Positions 8,667-16,593 are shown, counted from the stretch's first letter. The stretch: DNA of 64,000 nucleotides from Catalinimonas alkaloidigena (GCF_029504655.1 NZ_JAQFIL010000001.1:2299001-2363000); one strand, 5' to 3'. The notes: a model not told the origin generated them from the letters alone. Program-made: numbers and translations.

Positions 8667-9116
8667 TTATTTTAGTATCTGGGCGGTATGCTCTTTGGTT
8701 TTTACTTTTTCTATGATGTCTTCTATTTTACCGTCTTCATCAATTAAAAAAGTAGTTCTCGCAGTGCCCATATACTTTTTGCCATACATTGACTTTTCTT
8801 TCCATACGCCGTAGGCCTGATTAATATTAGTGTCTTCGTCGGCAATTAGGGTGAAAGGTAATTCCTGTTTTTCGGCAAATTTCTGATGTGATTTTACCCC
8901 ATCTTTACTTACTCCAATTACTTCATAGCCAGCTTTTTGAAGATTGCTGTAATTATCCCTCAGGTTACAAGCCTGAGCCGTACAACCTGAAGTGTTATCT
9001 TTGGGATAGAAATAAAGGACAACTTTTTTCCCACGAAAATCAGATAACTTAACAGTTTCATCTTTTTGATTCTTAGCTTCAAAATCAGGAGCCTGGTCGC
9101 CTACTTTTAGTGACAT
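8667..9116 (-). CDS. bcp: Thioredoxin-dependent peroxiredoxin, Bcp/PrxQ type
   Basis: Reduces hydrogen peroxide and organic peroxides using thioredoxin. 149 residues, normal length. The peroxidatic Cys45 lies in YPKDNTSGCTAQAC and the resolving Cys50 five residues later, as in atypical two-cysteine PrxQ enzymes. N-terminal GDQAPDFEAKNQKDETVKLSDFRGK is typical. A thioredoxin gene lies 1.8 kb away on the other strand and could supply the reductant. Confidence 0.95.
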   Translation of the reverse strand: MSLKVGDQAPDFEAKNQKDETVKLSDFRGKKVVLYFYPKDNTSGCTAQACNLRDNYSNLQKAGYEVIGVSKDGVKSHQKFAEKQELPFTLIADEDTNINQAYGVWKEKSMYGKKYMGTARTTFLIDEDGKIEDIIEKVKTKEHTAQILK

Positions 9117-9288
9117 GTTTCTTTTTAGTTAGGTGATAAATTATTTTCATGTGCAAGTTAGAAAGAATAGAGAAAAGTAAACATATAATGAAGAGCTGAA
9201 ACCTACTCTTGGTCTGCAACGTTTTTTTTGCAAGTTTTGAAGCTTCCTTTACAGAATTCACTTCTTCACTTTTTAATATTAGAATGCA

Positions 9289-9924
9289 ATGATGGACAAT
9301 CCGGTAATAATATTTGGCGCAGGTGGCTTAGGAAAAGCTACATTAGAAATATTTCAGGAAAACGAAGTAGTAGTTTACTGTTTTCTGGATGACGATAAAC
9401 GTTTGCATGGACAGGAAATAGCAGAAATCGGTATTCTGGGAAGCATGGATGATCATGGATACACAAAGTTTATTGGTAAAAAATGTGACGCTTTTGTGGC
9501 ACTAGATGACCGTGAGCTTCGTAAAGGCGTATTCAAAATGTTAAATGATCGTCGTAAGGTGATGCCGATAAATGCGGTTCATCCCAAAGCTATGATTTCT
9601 GGAAACGCCTATATTTCTTATGGTCTTTTCGCGAATGCCGGAGTAGTCATAGGTAGCTTTGCCAAAGTGGGAATAGGATGTATTCTGCATACCAATTCGG
9701 TGGTAGATTATGAAGCACAGCTTGGTGATCATGTACAGGTCGGTGCCGGCAGTGTTATACATGCCGGTGCGAAAGTAGAAGATAATGTGTTTATTGGTGC
9801 AGGAGTAACCATAGCCGCTCCGCTGGAAATAGGAAAAGGAGCACGCATCGGTGCTGGCTCGGTCGTCGTGGAAAACGTGAAGGCAGGTGCCACAGTGTTT
9901 GGAAACCCTGCAAAAGAAGTATAA
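9289..9924 (+). CDS. NeuD-family sugar O-acyltransferase
   Basis: A 211-residue protein with an N-terminal nucleotide-fold region (PVIIFGAGGLGKATLEIFQ) and a C-terminal left-handed parallel beta-helix of hexapeptide repeats (residues of about 100-205, ending in GNPAKEV). This two-part layout is that of PglD/NeuD acetyltransferases that modify amino sugars in surface polysaccharides. His at IHPKA-like (NAVHPKAMI) is the expected catalytic region. No sugar gene is adjacent, so the acceptor cannot be named. It lies 4 bases before the phosphorylase gene and is probably cotranscribed with it. Confidence 0.85.
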   Translation: MMDNPVIIFGAGGLGKATLEIFQENEVVVYCFLDDDKRLHGQEIAEIGILGSMDDHGYTKFIGKKCDAFVALDDRELRKGVFKMLNDRRKVMPINAVHPKAMISGNAYISYGLFANAGVVIGSFAKVGIGCILHTNSVVDYEAQLGDHVQVGAGSVIHAGAKVEDNVFIGAGVTIAAPLEIGKGARIGAGSVVVENVKAGATVFGNPAKEV

Positions 9925-9928
9925 TACC

Positions 9929-10801
9929 TTGAAAGATCACGCTCCATCCTCCGAAATCATCCTGAACGCTGATGGGAGTATTTACCATCTGGGCTTACGA
10001 CCCGAACATCTTACGGACTTCATCATTACAGTTGGTGACCCTGAGCGGGTAGCTGAAGTAAGTAAATACTTTGATAGTATTGATGTAATGATCAATAAGC
10101 GGGAATTTGTTTCGCACATAGGTAGACTGGGTAAAAAAAACATCATGGTTATCAGCAGCGGTATGGGCACAGATAATGTAGAAATACTGCTTACTGAATT
10201 AGATATTTTGGCCAATGTCAATCTGAGCAATCTCAACCCTAATGCTGAACATCGTACATTAACGATTATTCGTGTAGGTACATCAGGTGCATTACGGAAA
10301 GATGTTCCCTTGGATTCTTTGCTAATGAGTGACTACGCATTTGGATTAGATACTCTGATGCATTTTTACGGCAATAAAAAAAATATGCTTTATAGCGAAC
10401 ATGCCCGGCAACTGCAGCAGCATATGGAACTTTCCTTTGAACCATATTGTGAACGGGCTAACGAAACTTTAAAGTCCTTGTTGACACAAGAGTTATTGAC
10501 AGGAAACACCCTTACCTGCCCGGGCTTTTATGCTCCTCAGGGTCGTAGAGTTAAATTACCTCTGCAGTTTGAAAACTATCATGAAAAACTGAAGAGTTTT
10601 AGCTTTGATGGGGGTAAATTGACAAATTTTGAGATGGAGACAGCTGGCTACTATGCATTAGGCAAGGCTTTAGGACATAAGGTATTGAGCACCAACGCAA
10701 TTGTAGCAAATCGGGAAACACAAAAGTTTTCTGTCCATTCTTCCAAAACCATTGATAAGCTGATACGTACAGTATTGAGTAAAATCTCAGGTTTGGATTA
10801 A
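9929..10801 (+). CDS. Nucleoside phosphorylase (uridine phosphorylase-like)
   Basis: Phosphorolytic cleavage of nucleosides to base and ribose-1-phosphate; nucleotide salvage. Key stretches are TVGDPERVAEVSKYFD near the N-terminus, VISSGMGTDNVEI (phosphate site), TIIRVGTSGALRKDVP, and the nucleoside-binding TNFEMETAGYYALG. Start: TTG at 9929 places the family-typical ILNADGSIYHLGLRPE near residue 10 and lies just after the stop of the previous gene. An in-frame GTG at 9887 would overlap that gene by 38 bases and add unconserved residues. The exact substrate (uridine or a purine nucleoside) is not resolved. Confidence 0.85.
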   Translation: MKDHAPSSEIILNADGSIYHLGLRPEHLTDFIITVGDPERVAEVSKYFDSIDVMINKREFVSHIGRLGKKNIMVISSGMGTDNVEILLTELDILANVNLSNLNPNAEHRTLTIIRVGTSGALRKDVPLDSLLMSDYAFGLDTLMHFYGNKKNMLYSEHARQLQQHMELSFEPYCERANETLKSLLTQELLTGNTLTCPGFYAPQGRRVKLPLQFENYHEKLKSFSFDGGKLTNFEMETAGYYALGKALGHKVLSTNAIVANRETQKFSVHSSKTIDKLIRTVLSKISGLD

Positions 10802-10860
10802 ATTTCCATGAAATCTAATTTAACGAATTGTCGTTTGGAGAACATATCCTTACTGAGCAT

Positions 10861-10891
10861 TTGCCGTTAGATATAAAAGTAAATAATTTAG
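10861..10891 (+). promoter_or_regulatory. Candidate trxA promoter
   Basis: TTG at 10861-10863 (preceded by T), a 20-base spacer, then TAATTTAG at 10884-10891, one mismatch from TAnnTTTG. It lies 24 bases before the trxA start. Confidence 0.4.
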
Positions 10892-10914
10892 AAACAATTA
10901 AAATATAATTTGAT

Positions 10915-11241
10915 ATGAGTAAACCCGTTGAACTTACCGATTCTAATTTTGACGAAATGATCAACGCAGGCGATAAGCCGGTTTTAGTTGATTTTTGGGC
11001 AGAATGGTGTGGACCATGTAAAATGATTGCTCCCGTTGTAAATGAGTTAGCTGAAGACTATGATGGGAAAGCAGTAATCGGTAAGGTAGATGTAGATTCA
11101 AATCCAAGTATCTCAGCTAAGTATGGAATTCGTAGTATTCCTACTTTATTGGTATTTAAAAATGGAGAAATTGTTGATAAGCAGGTAGGTGCTGTTAATA
11201 AAGGAGTATTAGCCCAAAAGCTTGACGCACAACTTGCATAA
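10915..11241 (+). CDS. trxA: Thioredoxin
   Basis: General protein-disulfide reductant; also electron donor for peroxiredoxins and APS reductase, both encoded in this window. 108 residues with the classical WAEWCGPCKM active site (Cys pair in WCGPC at about residues 31-35) and the cis-proline segment SIPTLLVFKNGE. It is followed by the sulfite reductase leader region; no strong terminator separates them, but that region has its own promoter. Confidence 0.96.
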   Translation: MSKPVELTDSNFDEMINAGDKPVLVDFWAEWCGPCKMIAPVVNELAEDYDGKAVIGKVDVDSNPSISAKYGIRSIPTLLVFKNGEIVDKQVGAVNKGVLAQKLDAQLA

Positions 11242-11278
11242 TAATAAAAGGACAAATCATTTTGTTTTTCCTTGCTTA

Positions 11279-11309
11279 TTTGATTCTTCAAAATTCTATT
11301 GTATTTTTG
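11279..11309 (+). promoter_or_regulatory. Promoter of the sulfite reductase leader
   Basis: TTTG at 11279-11282, a 19-base spacer, then TATTTTTG at 11302-11309, an exact TAnnTTTG. This is among the best matches in the window to the Bacteroidota consensus. Transcription would begin around 11312-11316, about 30 bases before the leader ORF and 270 before the structural gene. Confidence 0.65.
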
Positions 11310-11341
11310 AATTATAAGTAATCAATAACTACTTTTATTGT

Positions 11342-11482
11342 ATGATTGGTAGCCTTTCAAAGACAAACAGTAAACTTACAGCAGCACAGCGTCGTGCTTG
11401 CTGGTTTTGGTGTTGTATGTTGTCTTTCAACCTGGAAGGCTTACTATGTACTATTAACAATACTTCAGATAATAAACCTTAG
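11342..11482 (+). CDS. Cys/Trp-rich leader peptide (attenuator ORF)
   Basis: ATG at 11342 opens a 46-codon ORF ending with TAG at 11480. Cysteines are at residues 20, 24, 25 and 36 and tryptophans at 21 and 23; the core reads ACWFWCCM. Both amino acids are normally rare, so the cluster is striking. The ORF starts about 30 bases after a strong promoter, runs through the RNA pairing segments described in the next entries, and stops before a terminator in front of sulfite reductase. That position and composition are those of an attenuation leader peptide. Under cysteine shortage ribosomes should stall at codons 20-25. It is seen in one genome only; conservation is untested. Confidence 0.68.
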   Translation: MIGSLSKTNSKLTAAQRRACWFWCCMLSFNLEGLLCTINNTSDNKP

Positions 11483-11526
11483 TATTTTATTTACAAAGGT
11501 TCAGCTACATAGATTACAAGCCTTCC
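11351..11526 (+). promoter_or_regulatory. Competing RNA pairings of a transcription attenuator
   Basis: Segment A (11351-11356) pairs with 11436-11441. Inside that stem, 11359-11365 pairs perfectly with 11421-11427, and 11379-11387 folds with 11394-11403 over the first Cys codons. Alternatively segment B (11434-11442 and 11444-11450) pairs with segment C (11518-11526 and 11506-11512), a 9 bp plus 7 bp antiterminator. C also forms the 5' arm of the terminator. A ribosome stalled at Cys codons 24/25 would disrupt A:B but leave B free for C, allowing read-through. Pairings were found by eye; no energies were computed. Confidence 0.62.
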
Positions 11527-11553
11527 CCACTTAATTTAGGGAAGGCTTTTTTT
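11518..11553 (+). terminator. Leader terminator in front of sulfite reductase
   Basis: Ten-base perfect stem: 11518-11527 (AAGCCTTCCC) with 11539-11548 (GGGAAGGCTT), an 11-base loop, and a run of T's to 11553. It lies 29 bases before the structural gene start, so it can only act on transcripts from the leader promoter or trxA. Its 5' arm is shared with the antiterminator. Confidence 0.85.
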
Positions 11554-11582
11554 ATGATTCAAAAATCTCAAAATTAATATCC

Positions 11583-13709
11583 ATGCAAAGTTTCCGTACA
11601 GAAATTGAAAATCCAGTCGTTGAAAAAGACATCATTGAGCTGGAAAAAAAGATCAGGTTGTTTCGTGTAGGTAATATTGATGAAGATCGCTTTCGCAGCC
11701 TGCGGTTAGCCAGAGGAGTGTATGGGCAGCGCCAGCAGGGCGTACAAATGGTGAGAATCAAAATTCCTTTTGGTAGACTTACTGTCCCTCAGATTCGGCG
11801 TGTCGCTGATATAGCAGATGAGTATGCCAATAGTAACATCCACCTTACTACACGACAAGACATACAAATTCACTTTGTAAGCCTGGATAGAACACCCGAG
11901 CTTTGGTCTGAATTAGAGCAGGATAAGTTGACATTAAGAGAAGCTTGTGGAAATACTGTGCGGAATGTAACGGCTTCAGCTAAGGCAGGCATTGATCCTA
12001 ATGAACCTTTTGATGTATCACCTTATGCACAGTCAATTTTTGAATATTTCCTCCGTAATCCGGTTTGTCAGGAAATGGGGCGTAAATTTAAAATCGCGCT
12101 CTCATCCAGCCAAGAAGATTCTGCCTTTACATTTATCCATGATATCGGTCTAATTCCCAAGGTCAAAGAAGTGGATGGAAAGGAGATAAGAGGCTTCAAA
12201 GTACTCATTGGCGGAGGTTTGGGAGCTCAGCCCCATATGGCTGAAGTGGCCTCAGAATTCATGGAAGAGGATAAAGTTATTCCGTTTACCGAATCAGTAT
12301 TAAGAGTATTTGACAGACATGGAGAGCGTAATAAGCGGGGAAGAGCGAGAATGAAATTCTTAATGAAGAGTATTGGCGCTGAAGAATTGATCAGGTTAGC
12401 TGGTGAAGAGCAAAAAAGCTTGAGAGCTCAATCCGTCAAAGTAGACAGAGATTTGATCCCTGAACAGGTGCTTCCAAAAAATAATGATTTTGGCCCAGCT
12501 ACTATTTCTGATGAGCGTAAATACGCGCTTTGGAAAACTACCAATGTGTTTCCTCAAAAACAGGAAGGGTATTATGGAGTTCATATCAAACTGCCATTAG
12601 GAAATATCCTTTCCGATAAAGCCCGTAAATTTGCTGATATCGTAGAAAAATACGCAGCGGATGATGTGCGTATCACGGTGAACCAGGGCTTCCTGTTGAA
12701 GTTTCTGACAGAAGATGCACTACCACACCTCTTTAATGCCCTGCATGAAATTGATCTGGCCGAACCCGGCTTTGACAGTACTGCTGATGTGACTGCCTGT
12801 CCGGGAACTGATACGTGTAATCTGGGGATTTCAAATAGTACGGGTGCCTCAAATCGTATTGAGCAACTGATACGTGCCGAGTACCCAGAACTGGTTAAGA
12901 ACAATGACATTAAAATCAAAATTAGTGGCTGCCCTAATTCATGCGGACAACATGGTATTGCAAGCATTGGCTTTCATGGTAGTTCTATGAAAGATAAAAA
13001 TAAAAATGTATTACCGGCACTACAGGTACTGTTGGGTGGCGGCGTAGATGGCAATGGTGAAGGGCGTATTGCTGAAAAAATAACGAAAGTACCCAGTAAA
13101 AAAGTAGATGAAACCATGCGGGTACTACTGGATGATTACGAAGAAAATGGGAATGATGGAGAGTATTACGCTGATTACTATCTGCGTCAGGGTAAAATGT
13201 ATTTCTACCATCTTTTAAAGCCATTGACTGATTTGGAGAGCCTGAGTCCTGAAGATTATAAAGATTGGAAGCATGAGCATGAAGAAGAGGCTTTTAAGGT
13301 AGAAGCAGGAGTTGGTGAATGTGCGGGCGTGGTGATTGACCTTATTCAGACACTCATTGTGGAAGCAGAAGAGAAATTGGAAAGTGCTTTAGAGAATTAT
13401 CAGGGAGGAAACTATGCAGATGCTATTTACAATGCATACAGTGGATTTGTGATAGGAGCTAAGAGTCTTCTTTTGTCTGATGATAAAAACCCCAACAATC
13501 AGATGAATATTATCAAAGAATTTGATAAGCACTATGTAGAAAGTGGTAAAGTGAATTTAGATTCTTCTTTTGAAGCGTTAGTTCTACAGATAAGAGACTA
13601 TGAACCTACAGAGGCTTTTGCAAAAAACTATATTGCAGCTTCTGAATCCTTTTTGACTTTGGTAAAAAAGCTTCGCGAGCAGCAGTTAAACAGCAAGGTA
13701 CATGCTTAA
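11583..13709 (+). CDS. Siroheme sulfite (nitrite) reductase with C-terminal HEPN-like domain
   Basis: Assimilatory reductase delivering sulfide (or ammonia) by six-electron reduction. Two ferredoxin-like plus siroheme repeats fill residues 1-560. The 4Fe-4S/siroheme ligands are all present: Cys406 and Cys412 in TACPGTDTCNLGI, Cys450 and Cys454 in SGCPNSCGQHGIA. From about residue 575 an added all-helical tail contains AIYNAYSGFVIGAKSLLL, which resembles HEPN domains; I see no clear RxxxxH nuclease motif. Neighbouring cobA, cysH and metZ argue for sulfite over nitrite. Expression is probably controlled by the leader at 11312-11582. It overlaps cobA by 8 bases. Confidence 0.9.
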   Translation: MQSFRTEIENPVVEKDIIELEKKIRLFRVGNIDEDRFRSLRLARGVYGQRQQGVQMVRIKIPFGRLTVPQIRRVADIADEYANSNIHLTTRQDIQIHFVSLDRTPELWSELEQDKLTLREACGNTVRNVTASAKAGIDPNEPFDVSPYAQSIFEYFLRNPVCQEMGRKFKIALSSSQEDSAFTFIHDIGLIPKVKEVDGKEIRGFKVLIGGGLGAQPHMAEVASEFMEEDKVIPFTESVLRVFDRHGERNKRGRARMKFLMKSIGAEELIRLAGEEQKSLRAQSVKVDRDLIPEQVLPKNNDFGPATISDERKYALWKTTNVFPQKQEGYYGVHIKLPLGNILSDKARKFADIVEKYAADDVRITVNQGFLLKFLTEDALPHLFNALHEIDLAEPGFDSTADVTACPGTDTCNLGISNSTGASNRIEQLIRAEYPELVKNNDIKIKISGCPNSCGQHGIASIGFHGSSMKDKNKNVLPALQVLLGGGVDGNGEGRIAEKITKVPSKKVDETMRVLLDDYEENGNDGEYYADYYLRQGKMYFYHLLKPLTDLESLSPEDYKDWKHEHEEEAFKVEAGVGECAGVVIDLIQTLIVEAEEKLESALENYQGGNYADAIYNAYSGFVIGAKSLLLSDDKNPNNQMNIIKEFDKHYVESGKVNLDSSFEALVLQIRDYEPTEAFAKNYIAASESFLTLVKKLREQQLNSKVHA

Positions 13710-14493
13710 TCAAGAATATGTAAAACCTCGTTTATCATTGGTTGGTGCAGGCCCCGGAGACCCTGAGTTAATCACACTTAAGGGTATTCGGGCCTTAGAA
13801 ACCGCAGATGTAGTGCTCTATGATGCGCTCGCAAATGATGAACTTCTCAAGTATGTTCCTGAAAATGTTCCACGTATTTATGTTGGGAAACGAGCAGGTA
13901 GCCACAGAGTTGCTCAGGAAGATATCAATAGGCTGATAGTAAGCTGTGCACGTCAGTATGGTCATGTAGTGCGTCTTAAAGGAGGTGATCCTTATATTTT
14001 TGGTAGAGGACATGAAGAGCAAATCTATGCTGAACAAGCAGGTATAGCCGTATCGCTGGTACCTGGTATCAGTAGTGTTAATGCTGTGCCTGCATTACAA
14101 TCCATACCACTAACGCGTAGAGGGCTGAGTGAAAGTTTTTGGGTAATTACTGGTACTACTCGTAAAGGCACTATTTCCAATGATGTAAGGCTGGCTGCAC
14201 AATCTTCAGCTACCATCGTCATTCTAATGGGCATGTCTCGGATTGAGGAAATTCAACAGACTTTTTTAAGTTTTGGTAAAGCTGATACTCCGGTTGCAAT
14301 AATTCAAAATGGCTCTATGCCTGATGAGAGGGTAGGAGTATCAAATGTTCGTGAGATGAAAACAATGGCTGCTGAAACCGGGCTGGCTTCACCCGCAGTG
14401 ATTATCATTGGGGAGGTTGTTGCTTTGCATCCTGCTCACATTGCTGAAGCAGTAAAAAGAGAGCTTGCCCTTAAGGCAGAAATGCATTCCTGA
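13702..14493 (+). CDS. cobA: Uroporphyrinogen-III C-methyltransferase (SUMT)
   Basis: Adds two methyl groups from SAM to uroporphyrinogen III, giving precorrin-2, the precursor of siroheme. 263 residues, a stand-alone SUMT rather than a CysG fusion. Family signatures: VGAGPGDPELITLKG near residue 15, VRLKGGDPYIFGRG near 95 and VPGISSVNAVPA near 120. Its start overlaps the sulfite reductase end by 8 bases, so the enzyme and the first committed enzyme for its siroheme cofactor are coupled. No precorrin-2 dehydrogenase/ferrochelatase is visible nearby. Confidence 0.94.
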   Translation: MLNQEYVKPRLSLVGAGPGDPELITLKGIRALETADVVLYDALANDELLKYVPENVPRIYVGKRAGSHRVAQEDINRLIVSCARQYGHVVRLKGGDPYIFGRGHEEQIYAEQAGIAVSLVPGISSVNAVPALQSIPLTRRGLSESFWVITGTTRKGTISNDVRLAAQSSATIVILMGMSRIEEIQQTFLSFGKADTPVAIIQNGSMPDERVGVSNVREMKTMAAETGLASPAVIIIGEVVALHPAHIAEAVKRELALKAEMHS

Positions 14494-14533
14494 TAACTGA
14501 TTAACCAATTTTTTTTAAAACTAAATATTTGCT

Positions 14534-14578
14534 GTGTACAGTTAGCAAAACTGTATACATACAACAGCTATGCATAGC
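14534..14578 (+). promoter_or_regulatory. Two palindromes upstream of cysH (possible operator)
   Basis: First dyad: 14534-14543 pairs with 14549-14558 (10 bp, one G:U) around five bases. Second: GCTATGCATAGC at 14567-14578 is a perfect 12-base palindrome. Both lie 60-105 bases before the cysH start. The symmetry suggests binding by a dimeric regulator; no known consensus is matched. Confidence 0.4.
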
Positions 14579-14637
14579 CAAATTTTGAATTTTTAAGTGT
14601 TATAAACTTAGCTGATAAACCTATAAATCTCAGATTC

Positions 14638-15339
14638 ATGATAAGTTGGGAAAATAATTTATTTGATCTAAAGCATCAGGATCACATAGATCGTTTGAAT
14701 GCTATTTTTCGCTCAATGTCTCCGGAAGAAAGGATTAAAGCTATGTATAGCAATAAGTCACTAATGGAGAAAAATGTCATCCTGACTTCTTCTTTTGGCA
14801 CTACAGCAGTTTATCTTTTGCACCTTTATTTCAAAATGAATATTAAGCAGGAGGTATATTTTCTGGATACGTCATTTCATTTTGATGAAACCTTGATGTA
14901 TAAGCATAAGCTTACTCAAATGTTTGATTTGAATGTAAAAGAATTATTTCCGGAAGACTGGAAAAATAAATTTACCAGAGAAAATGAAGTGTGGAAAACT
15001 GACCCTGACCTGTGCTGCTCGGTAAACAAAGTTGAACCTATGTTGCAGATCAAGCAGAAGGCAGATATTTGGGTCTCAGGCTTAATGAGCTGGCAAAATG
15101 ATCACCGCCAGAATCTGGATATCTTTCAATGGAAAGAGGGGACACTTAAGTTTTATCCCATTATAGATGTGAAAGAAGATGAGGTGAAAAATTATTTGGC
15201 AAAATGGTCATTACCAGTTCATCCACTAAAACCTCTAGGTTATGAATCGATCGGCTGTAAACATTGTACTTTTAAAGGTAGGGGTAGGGCAGGACGCTGG
15301 TCGGGGAATGCCAAAACCGAATGTGGATTGCATCAGTAG
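14638..15339 (+). CDS. cysH: APS reductase (phosphoadenylyl/adenylyl-sulfate reductase)
   Basis: Reduces adenylyl sulfate to sulfite and AMP using thioredoxin. 233 residues. The catalytic cysteine is Cys229 in the C-terminal ECGLH motif. Cys126-Cys127 (DLCCSVNK) and Cys207/Cys210 (GCKHC) supply the four 4Fe-4S ligands that mark the APS-using rather than the PAPS-using type. SSFGTTAVYLLHL is the nucleotide-binding loop. It is separated from cobA by 144 bases containing two palindromes, so it may have its own promoter. It feeds the sulfite reductase encoded upstream. ATP sulfurylase genes are not in the window. Confidence 0.94.
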   Translation: MISWENNLFDLKHQDHIDRLNAIFRSMSPEERIKAMYSNKSLMEKNVILTSSFGTTAVYLLHLYFKMNIKQEVYFLDTSFHFDETLMYKHKLTQMFDLNVKELFPEDWKNKFTRENEVWKTDPDLCCSVNKVEPMLQIKQKADIWVSGLMSWQNDHRQNLDIFQWKEGTLKFYPIIDVKEDEVKNYLAKWSLPVHPLKPLGYESIGCKHCTFKGRGRAGRWSGNAKTECGLHQ

Positions 15340-15352
15340 CCTGACAATAAAT

Positions 15353-15387
15353 TTAAAAAACAGGCAGGTTAATCATCTGGCCTGCCT
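15353..15387 (-). terminator. Terminator of the osmC-metZ unit
   Basis: AGGCAGG at 15362-15368 pairs with CCTGCCT at 15381-15387. Read on the minus strand the stem is followed by a run of T's (A-run at 15355-15360). It lies 20 bases after the metZ stop; cysH ends convergently on the other side. Confidence 0.75.
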
Positions 15388-15405
15388 TACGATTTACGAT
15401 CGGTT

Positions 15406-16593
15406 CTAATGCACGGTAGACTTTGCAATGGCCTGCTTCAGGTCTGCTTTGATATCCTCAGTGTGTTCTAAACCAACAGATAAACGAATGAGCCCCGGTG
15501 TAATGCCTACAACAGCCCTTTCTTCATCAGAAAGTTTAGAATGAGTTGTAGAAGCAGGATGAGTACAAATGCTACGGGTATCACCTAAGTTGGCAGTAAG
15601 TGAGAGCATTTTTAGCGCGTTTAAAAAACGCTTTCCTCTATCTAGTCCACCTTTTAATTCAAAAGTAAGAATACCTCCTCCTAGTCGCATTTGTTTTTTT
15701 GCGAGTTCATATTGAGGGTGAGAGGGCAGTAACGGATACTTTACACTTTCTACTTCCTCCTGCTCTTCCAGCCAGCTTGCCAAATCCAGTGCATTGGCAC
15801 AGTGTTTTTCCATGCGTACCGCCAGTGTCTCCAGACTTTTGGATAGAATCCATCCATTAAAGGGGGACATGGCTGGGCCGGTATGTCTTGCCATAAATTT
15901 GACTTCTTTTATGAGCTCTTTACTTCCTAACACCGCTCCACCTATCGTCCTTCCCTGACCATCTATGAATTTGGTAACCGAATGAGTAACAATATGGGCG
16001 CCCCATTGAAGTGGGTTTTGTAAGTAAGGTGTAGCAAAACAGTTGTCAACGTTCAGCAAAAGCTTGTATTTTTCCGCCAACTTTCCCAACCACTCCAAAT
16101 CCAGCAAATCCAAACCGGGATTAGAAGGTGTTTCCACAAAGATCATCTTGGTATTATCCCTAATCTGGGCTTCCCATTCTTCAGGATGATGAATGTCAAC
16201 ATAAGTATGGGAGATTCCCCAACGGGGTAGTAGTTGCGTCAGGATTTGGTGGGTAGAGCCAAATAAAGAGCGTGAAGCCAGCACGTGATCACCAGTTTTT
16301 AAAAAAGAGGCAATACTGATAAACATAGCGGCCATACCCGATGCGGTAGCTATGCCTGCTTCTGCACCTTCTAACGCGCACAGTTTCTCAATAAACTCAT
16401 CATTATTGGGATTTGAGAAGCGGGTATAAATATTACCTTGAATTTCGTCAGCAAACATGGCACGAGCCTGTTCTGCGTCTTCAAATACAAAACTGGAGGT
16501 AGCAAATATTGGCACGCTGTGCTCACGATGTTGAGACCGCTCAGCCTGAGTTCTGATGGCTTCTGTCTCAAAATGACGTTTATGATCTGCCAT
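15406..16593 (-). CDS. metZ: O-succinylhomoserine sulfhydrylase
   Basis: PLP enzyme that joins sulfide to an activated homoserine, making homocysteine for methionine. 395 residues, the length of the Cys/Met metabolism PLP family. The PLP lysine lies in THSVTKFIDGQG, with the preceding NVDNCFATPYLQNP block; ETPSNPGLDLLDL and RLSVGLEHTEDIKADL are family signatures. The QGRTIGGAVLG segment and overall similarity favour MetZ over cystathionine synthases; O-acetylhomoserine use cannot be excluded. It lies 10 bases after osmC and uses the sulfide made by the neighbouring reductase. Confidence 0.9.
   Translation of the reverse strand: MADHKRHFETEAIRTQAERSQHREHSVPIFATSSFVFEDAEQARAMFADEIQGNIYTRFSNPNNDEFIEKLCALEGAEAGIATASGMAAMFISIASFLKTGDHVLASRSLFGSTHQILTQLLPRWGISHTYVDIHHPEEWEAQIRDNTKMIFVETPSNPGLDLLDLEWLGKLAEKYKLLLNVDNCFATPYLQNPLQWGAHIVTHSVTKFIDGQGRTIGGAVLGSKELIKEVKFMARHTGPAMSPFNGWILSKSLETLAVRMEKHCANALDLASWLEEQEEVESVKYPLLPSHPQYELAKKQMRLGGGILTFELKGGLDRGKRFLNALKMLSLTANLGDTRSICTHPASTTHSKLSDEERAVVGITPGLIRLSVGLEHTEDIKADLKQAIAKSTVH

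Noticed and set aside
11346..11534. A 62-residue reading frame from TTG 11346 overlapping the leader
   Set aside because: It uses a TTG start, has an ordinary hydrophobic composition and runs into the terminator stem. The overlapping frame from ATG 11342 has the Cys cluster and a stop before the terminator, so it is the better candidate.
11242..11582. Known riboswitch (SAM-I, TPP, cobalamin) in the sulfite reductase leader
   Set aside because: None of the conserved core sequences I can recall for these classes appears; the leader ORF and terminator explain the structure better.
16275..16295. CACGTG in metZ as a possible parS
   Set aside because: It lies inside a coding region and the flanks do not form the 16-base parS palindrome; the same holds for CACGTG near 21187.
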